DNA of 58,593 bases from Verrucomicrobiales bacterium (GTDB lineage: Bacteria; Verrucomicrobiota; Verrucomicrobiia; Limisphaerales; CANJXF01), in NCBI GenBank assembly GCA_947478865.1, contig CANJXF010000025.1, positions 1-58,593 on the forward strand. Reading direction: 5' to 3'. Under the pieces are notes generated by a model, which did no database searches, was not told where the DNA came from, and worked only from the letters and a program-made list of their open reading frames with translations. Shown here piece by piece: positions 51,166 to 58,593 of this stretch. The position numbers were made by a program, and so were the translations under genes. The first letter of the stretch is position 1, and every line of letters begins with the position of its first letter.

Positions 51166-52458
51166 GTGGCACGCCCAACTAATATCACGCTCTGTAGTTT
51201 CTGCGGAAAATCTCACGCTGAAGTCAAGAAGCTGATCGCCGGTCCCGGCGTGTACATCTGCGACAACTGCATCGCCCTTTGCAAAAGTGTTCTCGACAAA
51301 GAATTGGCGGTTGAAAGCAAGAAAGCCGCGCCAAAACTGAAAGTGGCCAAACCGGCTGAGATCAAAAGCCAGTTGGACACGCATTGCATCGGGCAGAACC
51401 ACGCCAAGAAAACTTTGGCGGTTGCCGTCCACAATCATTTCAAACGCATTCTTCAAGAGCCCACGTTTATTCCAAAGGAAGGCGAAGATGATTTCGCTTC
51501 GACGCGCCATGCGGAGGTTGAAATCGAGAAAAGCAATATTCTCCTCATCGGCCCCACTGGTTCAGGAAAAACCCTTCTTGCACGAACGTTGGCGAAGACC
51601 CTGGACGTGCCGTTCGCGATTGCGGATGCAACCACTTTGACCGAAGCCGGATACGTCGGTGAAGATGTCGAGAATATCATTCTTCGCCTGTTGCAGAATT
51701 CGGATTACGACGTTAAACGCGCGCAGATGGGCATCGTTTACATTGATGAAATCGACAAAATTGCCCGGAAAACGGAAAACGTTTCCATCACCCGCGACGT
51801 TTCTGGCGAAGGCGTGCAGCAAGCGCTTTTGAAAATTCTCGAAGGCACCATCTGCAACGTCCCTCCACAAGGCGGGCGCAAACATCCCCAGCAGGAATAT
51901 ATTCGCGTTGATACGAGCGGCATTTTGTTCATTTGCGGTGGCGCATTCGTCGGTTTGGAGAAGATTATCCAACGCCGCCTGGGCCATCGCGTCATGGGAT
52001 TCAATTCCACCGAAGCGGGAGATAAACTTACCTCGGTGGATCGCGACAAGGTTCTGCAATTCGTCGAGCCGGAAGATCTAATCACCTTTGGTTTTATCCC
52101 GGAATTTGTCGGCCGTTTGCCAATGATGACCGTCCTCGAGGAGTTGACCGAAGAACAGCTCGTGCAAATTCTGACCGAAACCAAAAATGCGCTCACCAAA
52201 CAATTTTCCAAGCTGATGGCGATGGACGGTGTGGAATTGGAATTTACGCCCGACGCGCTGCACGAACTCGCGGTTCAGGCGCTCAAGAAGGGAACGGGTG
52301 CTCGCGCGTTACGAACGCTGCTCGAGAAATTGATGCTGGATGTGATGTACGAAATTCCGACCAGTGAAGATATCACGTCAGTGAAAATCACTCGCCCGGT
52401 GGTCCGAGGTGACACCAAGCCGATCATCCGCCGCAAACCCGAGCAGGCCGCAGCGTAA
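51166..52458 (+). CDS. clpX: ATP-dependent Clp protease ATPase subunit ClpX
   Basis: A 430-residue AAA+ unfoldase. It begins with GTG (51166-51168), which is needed to include the zinc-binding domain [17 protein letters not shown] ... CDNCIALC (four Cys, residues about 10-39). Walker A is GPTGSGKT, Walker [11 protein letters not shown], with the pore loop at [10 protein letters not shown], sensor 2 in [12 protein letters not shown], and the IGF-type ClpP-binding loop region near [10 protein letters not shown]. It recognises tagged or N-end substrates and translocates them into ClpP. The order clpP-clpX is standard; no trigger factor gene precedes clpP here. Confidence 0.98.
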   Translation: MARPTNITLCSFCGKSHAEVKKLIAGPGVYICDNCIALCKSVLDKELAVESKKAAPKLKVAKPAEIKSQLDTHCIGQNHAKKTLAVAVHNHFKRILQEPTFIPKEGEDDFASTRHAEVEIEKSNILLIGPTGSGKTLLARTLAKTLDVPFAIADATTLTEAGYVGEDVENIILRLLQNSDYDVKRAQMGIVYIDEIDKIARKTENVSITRDVSGEGVQQALLKILEGTICNVPPQGGRKHPQQEYIRVDTSGILFICGGAFVGLEKIIQRRLGHRVMGFNSTEAGDKLTSVDRDKVLQFVEPEDLITFGFIPEFVGRLPMMTVLEELTEEQLVQILTETKNALTKQFSKLMAMDGVELEFTPDALHELAVQALKKGTGARALRTLLEKLMLDVMYEIPTSEDITSVKITRPVVRGDTKPIIRRKPEQAAA

Positions 52459-52512
52459 ACTTTTCGGTGGCGGTTGTTCACCGTCGCCGATAACGTCTCA
52501 CCCCAATCGACC

Positions 52513-53691
52513 ATGGGTTTCCAAGCTCAAAATCTAATTGCCAACAACGTCCGCGCGATTCCTCGCTCGGGCATTCGTGATTTTTTCGACATCGTTCAAG
52601 GTATGAAGGACGTGATTTCGCTCGGAGTGGGCGAACCGGACTTTGTCACGCCATGGCATATTCGCGAGGCTGCGATCTACGCGTTGGAACGAGGCAAAAC
52701 CGGTTACACCTCCAATCTTGGTTTGCTGAAATTGCGCGAAGCAATCAGCGTGAGCCTCACCAAACATTTCCGCGTCACTTACAATCCGCAGAATGAAATT
52801 CTAATCGCGGTCGGCGTCAGCGAAGCCCTTGATCTCGCCCTGCGCGCGCTGATTAATCCGGGTGACGAGGTGATTTATCACGAACCGTGTTATGTGAGTT
52901 ATTCGCCCAGCATTTCACTGGCGTATGGAGTGCCGGTTGCGGTGGCCTGCCGTGCGGTAAACAATTTCTCGGTCACTGCGGAGGAAATTGCGGCGAAGAT
53001 TACTCCGCGCAGCAAAATTCTCATGCTGAATTTCCCGACGAATCCCACGGGCGGAACGATGTCTCGCGCTGAGCTGGAAAAAATTGCGACGCTCGCGCAA
53101 AAAAATAATTTAATCGTCATTACGGACGAGATTTATTCTGAACTCACCTTTGAAGGCGAGCACGTGAGCATCGCTTCGCTGCCCGGAATGAAGGAGCGAA
53201 CCGTTTTCCTGCACGGCTTTTCCAAAGCCTACGCGATGACCGGTTTTCGAATTGGCTATGCTTGCGGTCCGGCAGAAATTATTGATGCCATGATGCGCAT
53301 CCATCAATACTCGATGCTCTGCGCAAGCATCATCGGCCAGGAAGCCGCACTTGAAGCAATCCAGTTTGGCGAGCCCGACACGACTGAAATGCGCGATCAA
53401 TATCGGTTGCGTCGCAATTACATCGTGAATGGTTTCAACCAAATGGGTTTGAAATGTCATTTGCCACGCGGCTCATTTTACGCTTTCCCGTGTATCCAAT
53501 CGACCGGGCTGACCTCTAAGGAGTTCGCGGTGAAATTGCTTGAGCAGGAAAAGGTCGCATGCGTTCCCGGCAGCGCGTTCGGCCCGAGTGGCGAAGGTTA
53601 TTTGCGCTGTTGCTTCGCGACCTCCCTGGAACAAATCGAAATCGCCGTCGGGCGAATCGCCAATTTCGTTTCTCGCACGAAGGCACAATAA
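52513..53691 (+). CDS. Class I/II PLP-dependent aminotransferase
   Basis: A 392-residue fold-type I aminotransferase. ATG 52513 gives the family start; a frame to 52474 is open but unlikely. SLGVGEPDFVTPWHIREAA, KTGYTSNLGLLKLREAI, AVGVSEALDLALRAL (cofactor-binding), NFPTNPTGGTMS, VITDEIYSEL (Asp-Tyr) and HGFSKAYAMTGFRIGYA (Schiff-base Lys in SKAYAMTG) are all present, as in the aspartate/aromatic (PatA-like) aminotransferases. Substrate specificity is not readable, but the SK-x-Y/F-x-M-T-G-x-R form is common to aspartate/aromatic amino acid enzymes. It follows clpX by 54 bp. Confidence 0.93.
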   Translation: MGFQAQNLIANNVRAIPRSGIRDFFDIVQGMKDVISLGVGEPDFVTPWHIREAAIYALERGKTGYTSNLGLLKLREAISVSLTKHFRVTYNPQNEILIAVGVSEALDLALRALINPGDEVIYHEPCYVSYSPSISLAYGVPVAVACRAVNNFSVTAEEIAAKITPRSKILMLNFPTNPTGGTMSRAELEKIATLAQKNNLIVITDEIYSELTFEGEHVSIASLPGMKERTVFLHGFSKAYAMTGFRIGYACGPAEIIDAMMRIHQYSMLCASIIGQEAALEAIQFGEPDTTEMRDQYRLRRNYIVNGFNQMGLKCHLPRGSFYAFPCIQSTGLTSKEFAVKLLEQEKVACVPGSAFGPSGEGYLRCCFATSLEQIEIAVGRIANFVSRTKAQ

Positions 53692-53841
53692 CTTTTTCCG
53701 CCGTGGCGGGCGCGAAGGTTGCGTGGAGAAAAATGCGGAAGTTTTGTCTTCCCGTCGCTTCCTTTGCGACCGTCGTGAGGCTCCCATCAAAAAACAATTT
53801 TGTAATCTGGTAATTCTGACGCATTGTTTGCGTTCCTTAAA

Positions 53842-55734
53842 ATGGCTGAAAACTCTGCAACGATCATTTCCGCTTCCGAAATCGAAATCGCTTTCGGCCA
53901 GCAGAATATTTTAAACAAAGCGTCTCTCTCAATCCGCGAAGGCGACCGCATCGGCATGGTCGGACGGAATGGTTGTGGCAAATCCACTTTCCTGAAAATC
54001 CTCGCCGGCCTGATGGAGCCGGATGCCGGGCAAGTGGTTCGCTCGAAAGATTTAACGTTCGGTTATTTGTCCCAGGAATTCACGCTCGACGAATCGAAGA
54101 ACGTTTTCGACAACGTCCTTTCCGGCGCGCAATACGTTCTTGGCTTGATCAAACAATTCGAATCTCTTCCGGCACATTCCACGCGCGCGGATGATCTCGA
54201 ACATCGCATTGCCCATCTCGAAGGTTGGACGCTCGACTCGCGCGTCAAGGAAACGATGTCGCACCTCAACACGCCCGCCGGTGACCGTAACATCGCCTCG
54301 TTGTCCGGCGGCGAAAAACGGCGGGTCGCCATGGCCAAGGCGCTGGTCTCCCATCCCGATCTGCTGATTCTCGATGAGCCCACGAACCATCTCGATCCGG
54401 AATCCATCGAGTGGGTGGTTGAATTTCTTCTCGCTTACACGGGCGCATTTCTCGTCGTGACGCATGATCGATATTTTCTTGATCGCATCACGACCAGCAT
54501 CGTTGAGGTGTCTAACGGCCTGATGTACTCCTACGAAGGAAATTACACCGAGTATCTTCTGTCAAAAGCCGAGCGGCAATCGAGTGAGGAAAAACAGGAG
54601 CAGTCGCGCCAGAATTTTTTGCGCCGCGAATTGGATTGGGTTCGGCGCGGACCGAAGGCGCGCACAACAAAGTCCAAGAGCCGGTTGGATCGCTACTTCG
54701 ATGTCGCGGGCAAAGGGCCGCCGCCACAGGACATGGAAGTCGATCTCGTGATTCCGCCACCGCCGCCGCTCGGCAATCGCGTCGTCGATCTGGAAGGCGT
54801 TGGAATGACGCTGGGTGAACGAAAACTTTTTGAGAAACTGAGCATCAAATTTGGCCCCGGCTCCAAAGTCGGCATCGCCGGGCGAAACGGTTTAGGTAAA
54901 ACGACGCTGCTCAAAATTATTCTCGGGCAACTCGCCCCTACGGAAGGCACCGTGAAAATCGGCGACCTGACACGCTTTAATTACGTCGATCAATCGCGGT
55001 TGCAATTGGACGAAGGAAAAACCGTTTTCGAGGAACTGGGCCAAGGCAGCGAAGTCGTTCAGTTCGGCGACCAGAAAATCTCCGTGCGCGCCTACTTGCG
55101 GCGTTTCCTGTTTCCCGAAGATCGAATTATGGCGCAAGTGCGACACCTTTCCGGTGGCGAGCGGAGTCGGTTGCTGCTGGCTCGCATTTTGAAAAACGGG
55201 GGCAATTTTCTGATTCTAGACGAACCGACGAACGATCTTGATCTGCCCACGCTGCGTGTTTTGGAAGAGGCGTTAATTGGATTCGGCGGATCGGTTTTGG
55301 TCGTCAGCCATGACCGCTACTTTCTCGATCGCGTTTGCACGAGCATGGTGGTTTTCGAAGGCGACGGAGAAATCGCTCACAGCGTCGGAAATTACGAATA
55401 TTACCTGGAGAAAAAAACAAAGGCCGACGCGCAACTTCGCGTTCTGCCGGAGCGGAATTCTGGTGGTCCGAAATCGAAATTGGCATCATCAAATGAAAAC
55501 GCAGCCGCTCCGCGAAAACTGAAATTCAAAGAGCAGCAGGAGTTGGCGGGCATGGAAACGGCGATTCACACCGCCGAAAAGGATCTCGTCCGCATCGAAG
55601 CTATTTTCGCGTCGCCCGATTTTTACAAACAGCACGAGCAACACGCGCAACTCCAAGAGGAACTAGATTCCACGAAGGGAAAAATCGCAAAGCTTTATGC
55701 GCGTTGGGAAGAGTTGGAAAAGTTGAAGGCGTAA
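53842..55734 (+). CDS. ABC-F family ATP-binding protein
   Basis: A 630-residue soluble twin-ATPase. ATG 53842 is chosen as the first ATG in a frame that otherwise begins with TTG. NBD1 has Walker A GRNGCGKST, signature LSGGEKRRVAMAKAL and Walker B LLILDEPTNHLD; NBD2 has GRNGLGKTT, LSGGERSRLLLARIL and FLILDEPTNDLD. The interdomain linker (about 230-320) is charged and helical, and the C-terminal 90 residues (about 545-630) form a coiled coil as in Uup. No membrane segments, consistent with ABC-F proteins that act on ribosomes, or in Uup's case in DNA and ribosome maintenance. Role assignment between Uup and EttA-type is left open. Confidence 0.93.
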   Translation: MAENSATIISASEIEIAFGQQNILNKASLSIREGDRIGMVGRNGCGKSTFLKILAGLMEPDAGQVVRSKDLTFGYLSQEFTLDESKNVFDNVLSGAQYVLGLIKQFESLPAHSTRADDLEHRIAHLEGWTLDSRVKETMSHLNTPAGDRNIASLSGGEKRRVAMAKALVSHPDLLILDEPTNHLDPESIEWVVEFLLAYTGAFLVVTHDRYFLDRITTSIVEVSNGLMYSYEGNYTEYLLSKAERQSSEEKQEQSRQNFLRRELDWVRRGPKARTTKSKSRLDRYFDVAGKGPPPQDMEVDLVIPPPPPLGNRVVDLEGVGMTLGERKLFEKLSIKFGPGSKVGIAGRNGLGKTTLLKIILGQLAPTEGTVKIGDLTRFNYVDQSRLQLDEGKTVFEELGQGSEVVQFGDQKISVRAYLRRFLFPEDRIMAQVRHLSGGERSRLLLARILKNGGNFLILDEPTNDLDLPTLRVLEEALIGFGGSVLVVSHDRYFLDRVCTSMVVFEGDGEIAHSVGNYEYYLEKKTKADAQLRVLPERNSGGPKSKLASSNENAAAPRKLKFKEQQELAGMETAIHTAEKDLVRIEAIFASPDFYKQHEQHAQLQEELDSTKGKIAKLYARWEELEKLKA

Positions 55735-55822
55735 AGTGGAGGATCGAGAGCTTAGTCCTCAGGAACGGGTGTGTATTTGAGCAATTAACAGTTGGCCTGA
55801 CCAGACTGCAACGAGAGCTACG

Positions 55823-56506
55823 TTACTTCTTCAAAAACGGTCGGACAATCGGCACCCAGATCGCGTAGCCTTTCTCATTCATGTGCAGATTGTCTTTCAG
55901 AAAAATGTCGGGCTTCGGCTTTCCATCTTCACCGAGCATCGCGGGAAAAATATTGATGAAGGCCAGGTTGGAATCCTTCTTGGTGAAGTCCTCGATCAGT
56001 TTGTTCGCCGCTTTGACCTGCTCCACTTGCGACCAGCGCGACGGGTTGGGCGCGATGGAAATGTAAGCGACGCGCGTTTTTGGCAAAGCCTGGTGCGCCT
56101 TCGCCACGAAATTGGTGAACGCGGCGAAAACTGCTTCCGGCGTTTTCCCGAAGTTGATGTCGTTCCCGCCAGCGTAGAGCACAATCATTTTTGGTTTATA
56201 CGGCGCGACGATCCGGTCGAAGTAAAAGACTGAGTCGTTCAAATGCGAACCGCCGAAACCACGATTGAAGACTTTGTGCTCAGGAAAATCGGACGCGAGT
56301 GTTGTCCAGATGCGAATGCTCGAACTGCCGATGAACACGATTCCATTTTTCGGCGGCGCATTGGTTTTGTCCGCTGCTTCGAACTGCCGAATGGCATTTT
56401 CCCATCTTGAAGGATCATCTTTTTCGAGCGCGGAACTTTTCGTGGGCGTCGTAAGGAGCAGACAGAGCAAAATGAGCCGCAGCGAGTGAAAACCAAATTT
56501 AGACAT
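55823..56506 (-). CDS. Exported SGNH/GDSL hydrolase
   Basis: A 227-residue secreted esterase-type hydrolase. ATG 56504-56506 starts a signal peptide (LRLILLCLLLTTPTKSSA) with cleavage around residue 26. Block I is VFIGSSSIRIW (catalytic Ser in GSSS), block II FNRGFGGSHLND (Gly), block III VLYAGGNDINFGKTPE (Asn) and block V IFLKDNLHMNEKGY (Asp and His). This set is shared by platelet-activating-factor acetylhydrolase-like and carbohydrate-esterase SGNH enzymes. Probable substrates are acetylated polysaccharides, which suits the glycan-degrading content of the window. Confidence 0.9.
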   Translation of the reverse strand: MSKFGFHSLRLILLCLLLTTPTKSSALEKDDPSRWENAIRQFEAADKTNAPPKNGIVFIGSSSIRIWTTLASDFPEHKVFNRGFGGSHLNDSVFYFDRIVAPYKPKMIVLYAGGNDINFGKTPEAVFAAFTNFVAKAHQALPKTRVAYISIAPNPSRWSQVEQVKAANKLIEDFTKKDSNLAFINIFPAMLGEDGKPKPDIFLKDNLHMNEKGYAIWVPIVRPFLKK

Positions 56507-56726
56507 TTCGAAATCTTCGCGGCTCGAGAAAAACAGACAAGGCAAAACTGCCGTGGTTCATTCCCTTGGTGGCAAACGGGCCGCAGGTTGGGGCGTACAC
56601 GTGTGATGCTAATAAACCGCCTGGGAGCACAACGCAGGATTTTTTGCCGCCAAAAGAAGCCCCCAGGCCCGCGCCAATTTAACCTCGCGTAATTCCGCGA
56701 CAAAACTCCGTGCTGCCCTGTTCCAG

Positions 56727-57256
56727 TCACTGGGAATGGGTGATGGAATCGGGTTTACCGCATGTTAATACCTTCTTGGGAACGTTCGTTCCTGCGGCCA
56801 TTATTTCACGATAGGCTTTGAAAAATTCGCCCGCCATTCGCTTCGGTGTAAATTGAATCGCGCGACACTGTGCAAACGTTGCCAGCTCATGAATGCGCGT
56901 TGGCGTATGCATCAGTTTTTGCAGGCTGAACTTCAAGTGTTCGGAATCGTCAGAATCCACGAACACCGCCGCCCCATGCCAGATCTCGCGAAGGCTGGGA
57001 ATATCGCCCAGGACCAGCGCGCAACCCGCCAGGCCAGCTTCCAAGGCGGATAGGCCAAACGGTTCATAGCGTGCGGGCAATGCGAAAATAGCGGCGCGAG
57101 AAAGCCATTTCGAGAAAAGCTCTGGCGGCAACCACCCAAGACAGCAGATGGAGTTCAGAGCGGATGATTGGTCAGGCGGAGCTTGGCCGTCGCCCGCGAG
57201 GTAGGTTGACCACGGTAACTCTGAGGATATTTTATTTAGGGGAGGAAAGTTTTTCT
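56727..57256 (-). pseudogene. Group 1 glycosyltransferase C-terminal fragment, cut by an insertion sequence
   Basis: The minus-strand frame from about 57256 to the stop at 56727 reads PWSTYLAGDG, LGWLPPELFSKWLSRAAIFA, PARYEPFGLSALEAGLAGCA, LVLGDIPSLREIW and ends about 160 residues later. The E-x7-E motif (EPFGLSALE) and the donor-binding GDIPSLRE are the C-terminal half of GT4/GT1-type glycosyltransferases. The frame runs on into the IS at 57257, but the residues there are antisense of the transposase and not glycosyltransferase. The N-terminal half should lie beyond the right edge of the window, on the far side of the IS, so the gene is inactivated. Confidence 0.85.
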
Positions 57257-57281
57257 GGTTCCTCGACGTTTGTAATGGGTA
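57257..57281 (+). repeat. Left inverted end of the ISL3-like element
   Basis: 25 bp, pairs with the right end at 58569-58593 with two mismatches. Lies 27 bp before the transposase start. Confidence 0.85.
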
Positions 57282-57308
57282 AAAGGATTTGGTTTGCTGT
57301 CGGGCATT

Positions 57309-58568
57309 ATGATTTCGGAGAAAGTGTTTCAACAGATCTTGTTGCTGGGTGAGGAGTGGCGCGTCAGCGCCGTGGACTACGTTGAGAAAGCGAGCCAGGT
57401 GCTGATCCGCGTGGAGGACATGCCGGCGCTGTGGCCGACGCAGAGTTGTCCGCATTGTAATGCCAGGTCGGTGACCGGCTACGACCATGCGCCCGAGCGA
57501 CGCTGGCGGCATCTCAACGTGTGTCAGTTGGAATCGGAGATTGTGTGTGCGCTGCCGCGCGGCCAATGCAAAGCATGCCAAAAGGTTTACACGGTGCGCG
57601 CGCCGTGGGAAGGACGGTCTCGCGGCTTGACCCAAGAGTTTGAAGCCTTCGCCCTCACGCTGATGCGGGAGATGCCGGTCAAAAAGGCGGGCGAGATTTT
57701 GGGGGAAACAGATCAGAAGTTGTGGCGGGCGCTCTTTGCGCATGTAGACGCGGCGTGGGCGGAGTTGAGCTGGGAAGATGTGGTTTGGGTGGGGGCCGAT
57801 GAGATGAACCGCAAGAAGGGGCACAATTACCTGACGGTGTTTGTCGATCTGGTGGCCAAGCGGGTGTTGCTGGCCGTGGAGGGGAAAGATGCGACGGTGT
57901 GGGAGCGGTTTTCCGAGCAATTGCGCCAGCATAACGGTCATCCCAAGGCCATCACGCAAATCGCCATCGACATGAGTCCGGCCTATCAGAAAGGGGTCCG
58001 GGAGAACTTCGGCAACGCGCAGATCGTGTTCGATAAATTTCACGTGGTCACCCAGGTCGTCCAGGCGGTGGAAGAAGTGCGCCGCAAGGAAACGCGGCAA
58101 GACGCCCTGGCGCGGGAGCAGTTGGAACGGACCAGTTGGTTATGGCGCAAGAACCCGGAACGGTGGACGGCCAAAGAACAGGAGCGCTGGTCGCAATTGA
58201 AAGACAAGCCGCTGGTGACCGGGCTGGCGTATGCGATGCGCTTGGAACTTCAAAAAGCGTATGCGTCTGGGACGGCGGACCAGGCCCGCAGCCGATTCCA
58301 ATCTTGGTGTCGCTGGGTGCGGACCGAGGCGGACGCCTTGACGTCGGGATTGCTGGAGCCAATGCGCAAAGCAGCTGACATGGTGGAGCGACACTTGGAT
58401 GGAATCTTGGGCCACTGGAAGCAAGGGTTGACAACGGCCTTCTTGGAAGGACTCAACAGTTTGTTCTCGGCGACCAAACGGAAGGCCCGCGGTTACCGCT
58501 CCACTGAGTATCAGATTGCCATGCTCTACTTCGTCGCGGGGAAGTTAGAGATTCCATATTATGGCTGA
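57309..58568 (+). CDS. ISL3-family transposase
   Basis: A 419-residue DDE transposase. ATG 57309 is used; a frame to 57294 is open. The N-terminal zinc finger has CPHCNARS and CKACQKVY, followed by the HTH region (AFALTLMREMPVKKAGEILG). DDE motifs: GADEMNRKKGHNYLTVFVD (first Asp in the usual D-E-x-x-x-x-x-G-H form), IAIDMSPAYQKG (second Asp) and LEGLNSLFSATKRKARGY (Glu). The frame is uninterrupted, so the element may still be active. Its stop is at the edge of the right inverted end. Confidence 0.95.
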   Translation: MISEKVFQQILLLGEEWRVSAVDYVEKASQVLIRVEDMPALWPTQSCPHCNARSVTGYDHAPERRWRHLNVCQLESEIVCALPRGQCKACQKVYTVRAPWEGRSRGLTQEFEAFALTLMREMPVKKAGEILGETDQKLWRALFAHVDAAWAELSWEDVVWVGADEMNRKKGHNYLTVFVDLVAKRVLLAVEGKDATVWERFSEQLRQHNGHPKAITQIAIDMSPAYQKGVRENFGNAQIVFDKFHVVTQVVQAVEEVRRKETRQDALAREQLERTSWLWRKNPERWTAKEQERWSQLKDKPLVTGLAYAMRLELQKAYASGTADQARSRFQSWCRWVRTEADALTSGLLEPMRKAADMVERHLDGILGHWKQGLTTAFLEGLNSLFSATKRKARGYRSTEYQIAMLYFVAGKLEIPYYG

Positions 58569-58593
58569 TACCCATTACAAACGTCGAAGAAGC
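58569..58593 (-). repeat. Right inverted end of the ISL3-like element
   Basis: 25 bp, complementary to 57257-57281 with two mismatches; directly follows the transposase stop. The window ends at the last base. Confidence 0.85.

Larger units (their letters stand above)
57257..58593 (+). mobile_element. ISL3-family insertion sequence
   Basis: About 1.34 kb, bounded by inverted ends 57257-57281 and 58569-58593 that agree at 23 of 25 positions (left GGTTCCTCGACGTTTGTAAT, right complement GCTTCTTCGACGTTTGTAAT, both then GGGTA). It carries one transposase gene. The outermost bases of the right end may lie past the window edge, so the 8-bp target duplication expected for ISL3 elements (left candidate GTTTTTCT, 57249-57256) cannot be confirmed. 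Confidence 0.85.

Noticed and set aside
56727-58100. Single 457-codon minus-strand gene
   Set aside because: Only the part below about 57257 is glycosyltransferase; the rest is the antisense of the ISL3 transposase, crossing the element's left end.
1-58593. CRISPR arrays, tRNA and rRNA genes
   Set aside because: No regularly spaced direct repeats of CRISPR size, no cloverleaf or CCA-type pattern and no rRNA-like conserved blocks were seen on either strand by eye.

Overview
This window looks like part of a chromosome of a Verrucomicrobiota bacterium, probably the Pedosphaera/Limisphaera-type lineage (class Verrucomicrobiae). That placement is inferred from gene content: many exported proteins of kinds abundant in that phylum (autotransporter-associated beta-strand repeats, H-X9-DG pseudopilins, DUF1080, FG-GAP/serine hydrolase and sulfatase proteins), a joint Tol-Pal-Tat gene string, and moderately high GC. 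No rRNA, tRNA or CRISPR array was seen.

Layout. 1-8900: an adhesin-like beta-strand repeat protein with an internal duplication, a tandem array of four type II pseudopilins, and a double DUF1080 (sugar hydrolase-like) secreted protein. 8900-13100: accessory DNA with two minus-strand genes of a GC-rich module (one HTH protein) around a short iterated TTTACCGG-like array, two gene-cassette-like units (21-bp leader GTTAAGC..., small ORFs, GCCTAAC next to the last stop, 115-bp near-identical trailer), and a decayed IS91-like transposase end. 13111-18232: an exported four-gene operon (YHYH protein, MbnP-MbnH fusion, PQQ-type propeller, EF-hand protein), the most unusual functional unit here. 18400-24940: sulfatase, an FG-GAP/double serine hydrolase reading frame split by an in-frame TAA, and an apiosidase-like glycoside hydrolase. 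25000-29140: HAD phosphatase, PfkB kinase, Gfo/Idh/MocA oxidoreductase and NagD-like HAD protein.

29488-34184 is the F1Fo ATP synthase operon atpB-E-F-H-A-G on the minus strand, without atpD and atpC, with atpE bracketed by inverted repeats. 34494-41685 carries a nucleotide pyrophosphatase-like phosphodiesterase and then the minus-strand string tolQ-tolR-tolA-tolB-pal-tatA-tatA-tatC. 41882-56506 is largely housekeeping: an orphan sugar-type ABC permease, a CusF-SCO copper protein, mntR, a small metallopeptidase, glutamate dehydrogenase, queE, a class III aminotransferase, rsmA, Nudix, VOC, clpP-clpX, a class I aminotransferase, an ABC-F ATPase and an SGNH hydrolase. The right edge (56727-58593) is a group 1 glycosyltransferase cut by an ISL3-family insertion sequence whose inverted ends are both visible.

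How the genes work together: the left half is mostly about secreted carbohydrate and sulfate-ester processing and surface display; the YHYH/MbnPH operon probably performs extracytoplasmic copper or redox protein maturation; the right half is energy coupling (ATP synthase, Tol motor), protein export (Tat), protein quality control (ClpXP) and translation support (RsmA, ABC-F). All functional statements rest on reading translations by eye; no database search was run.
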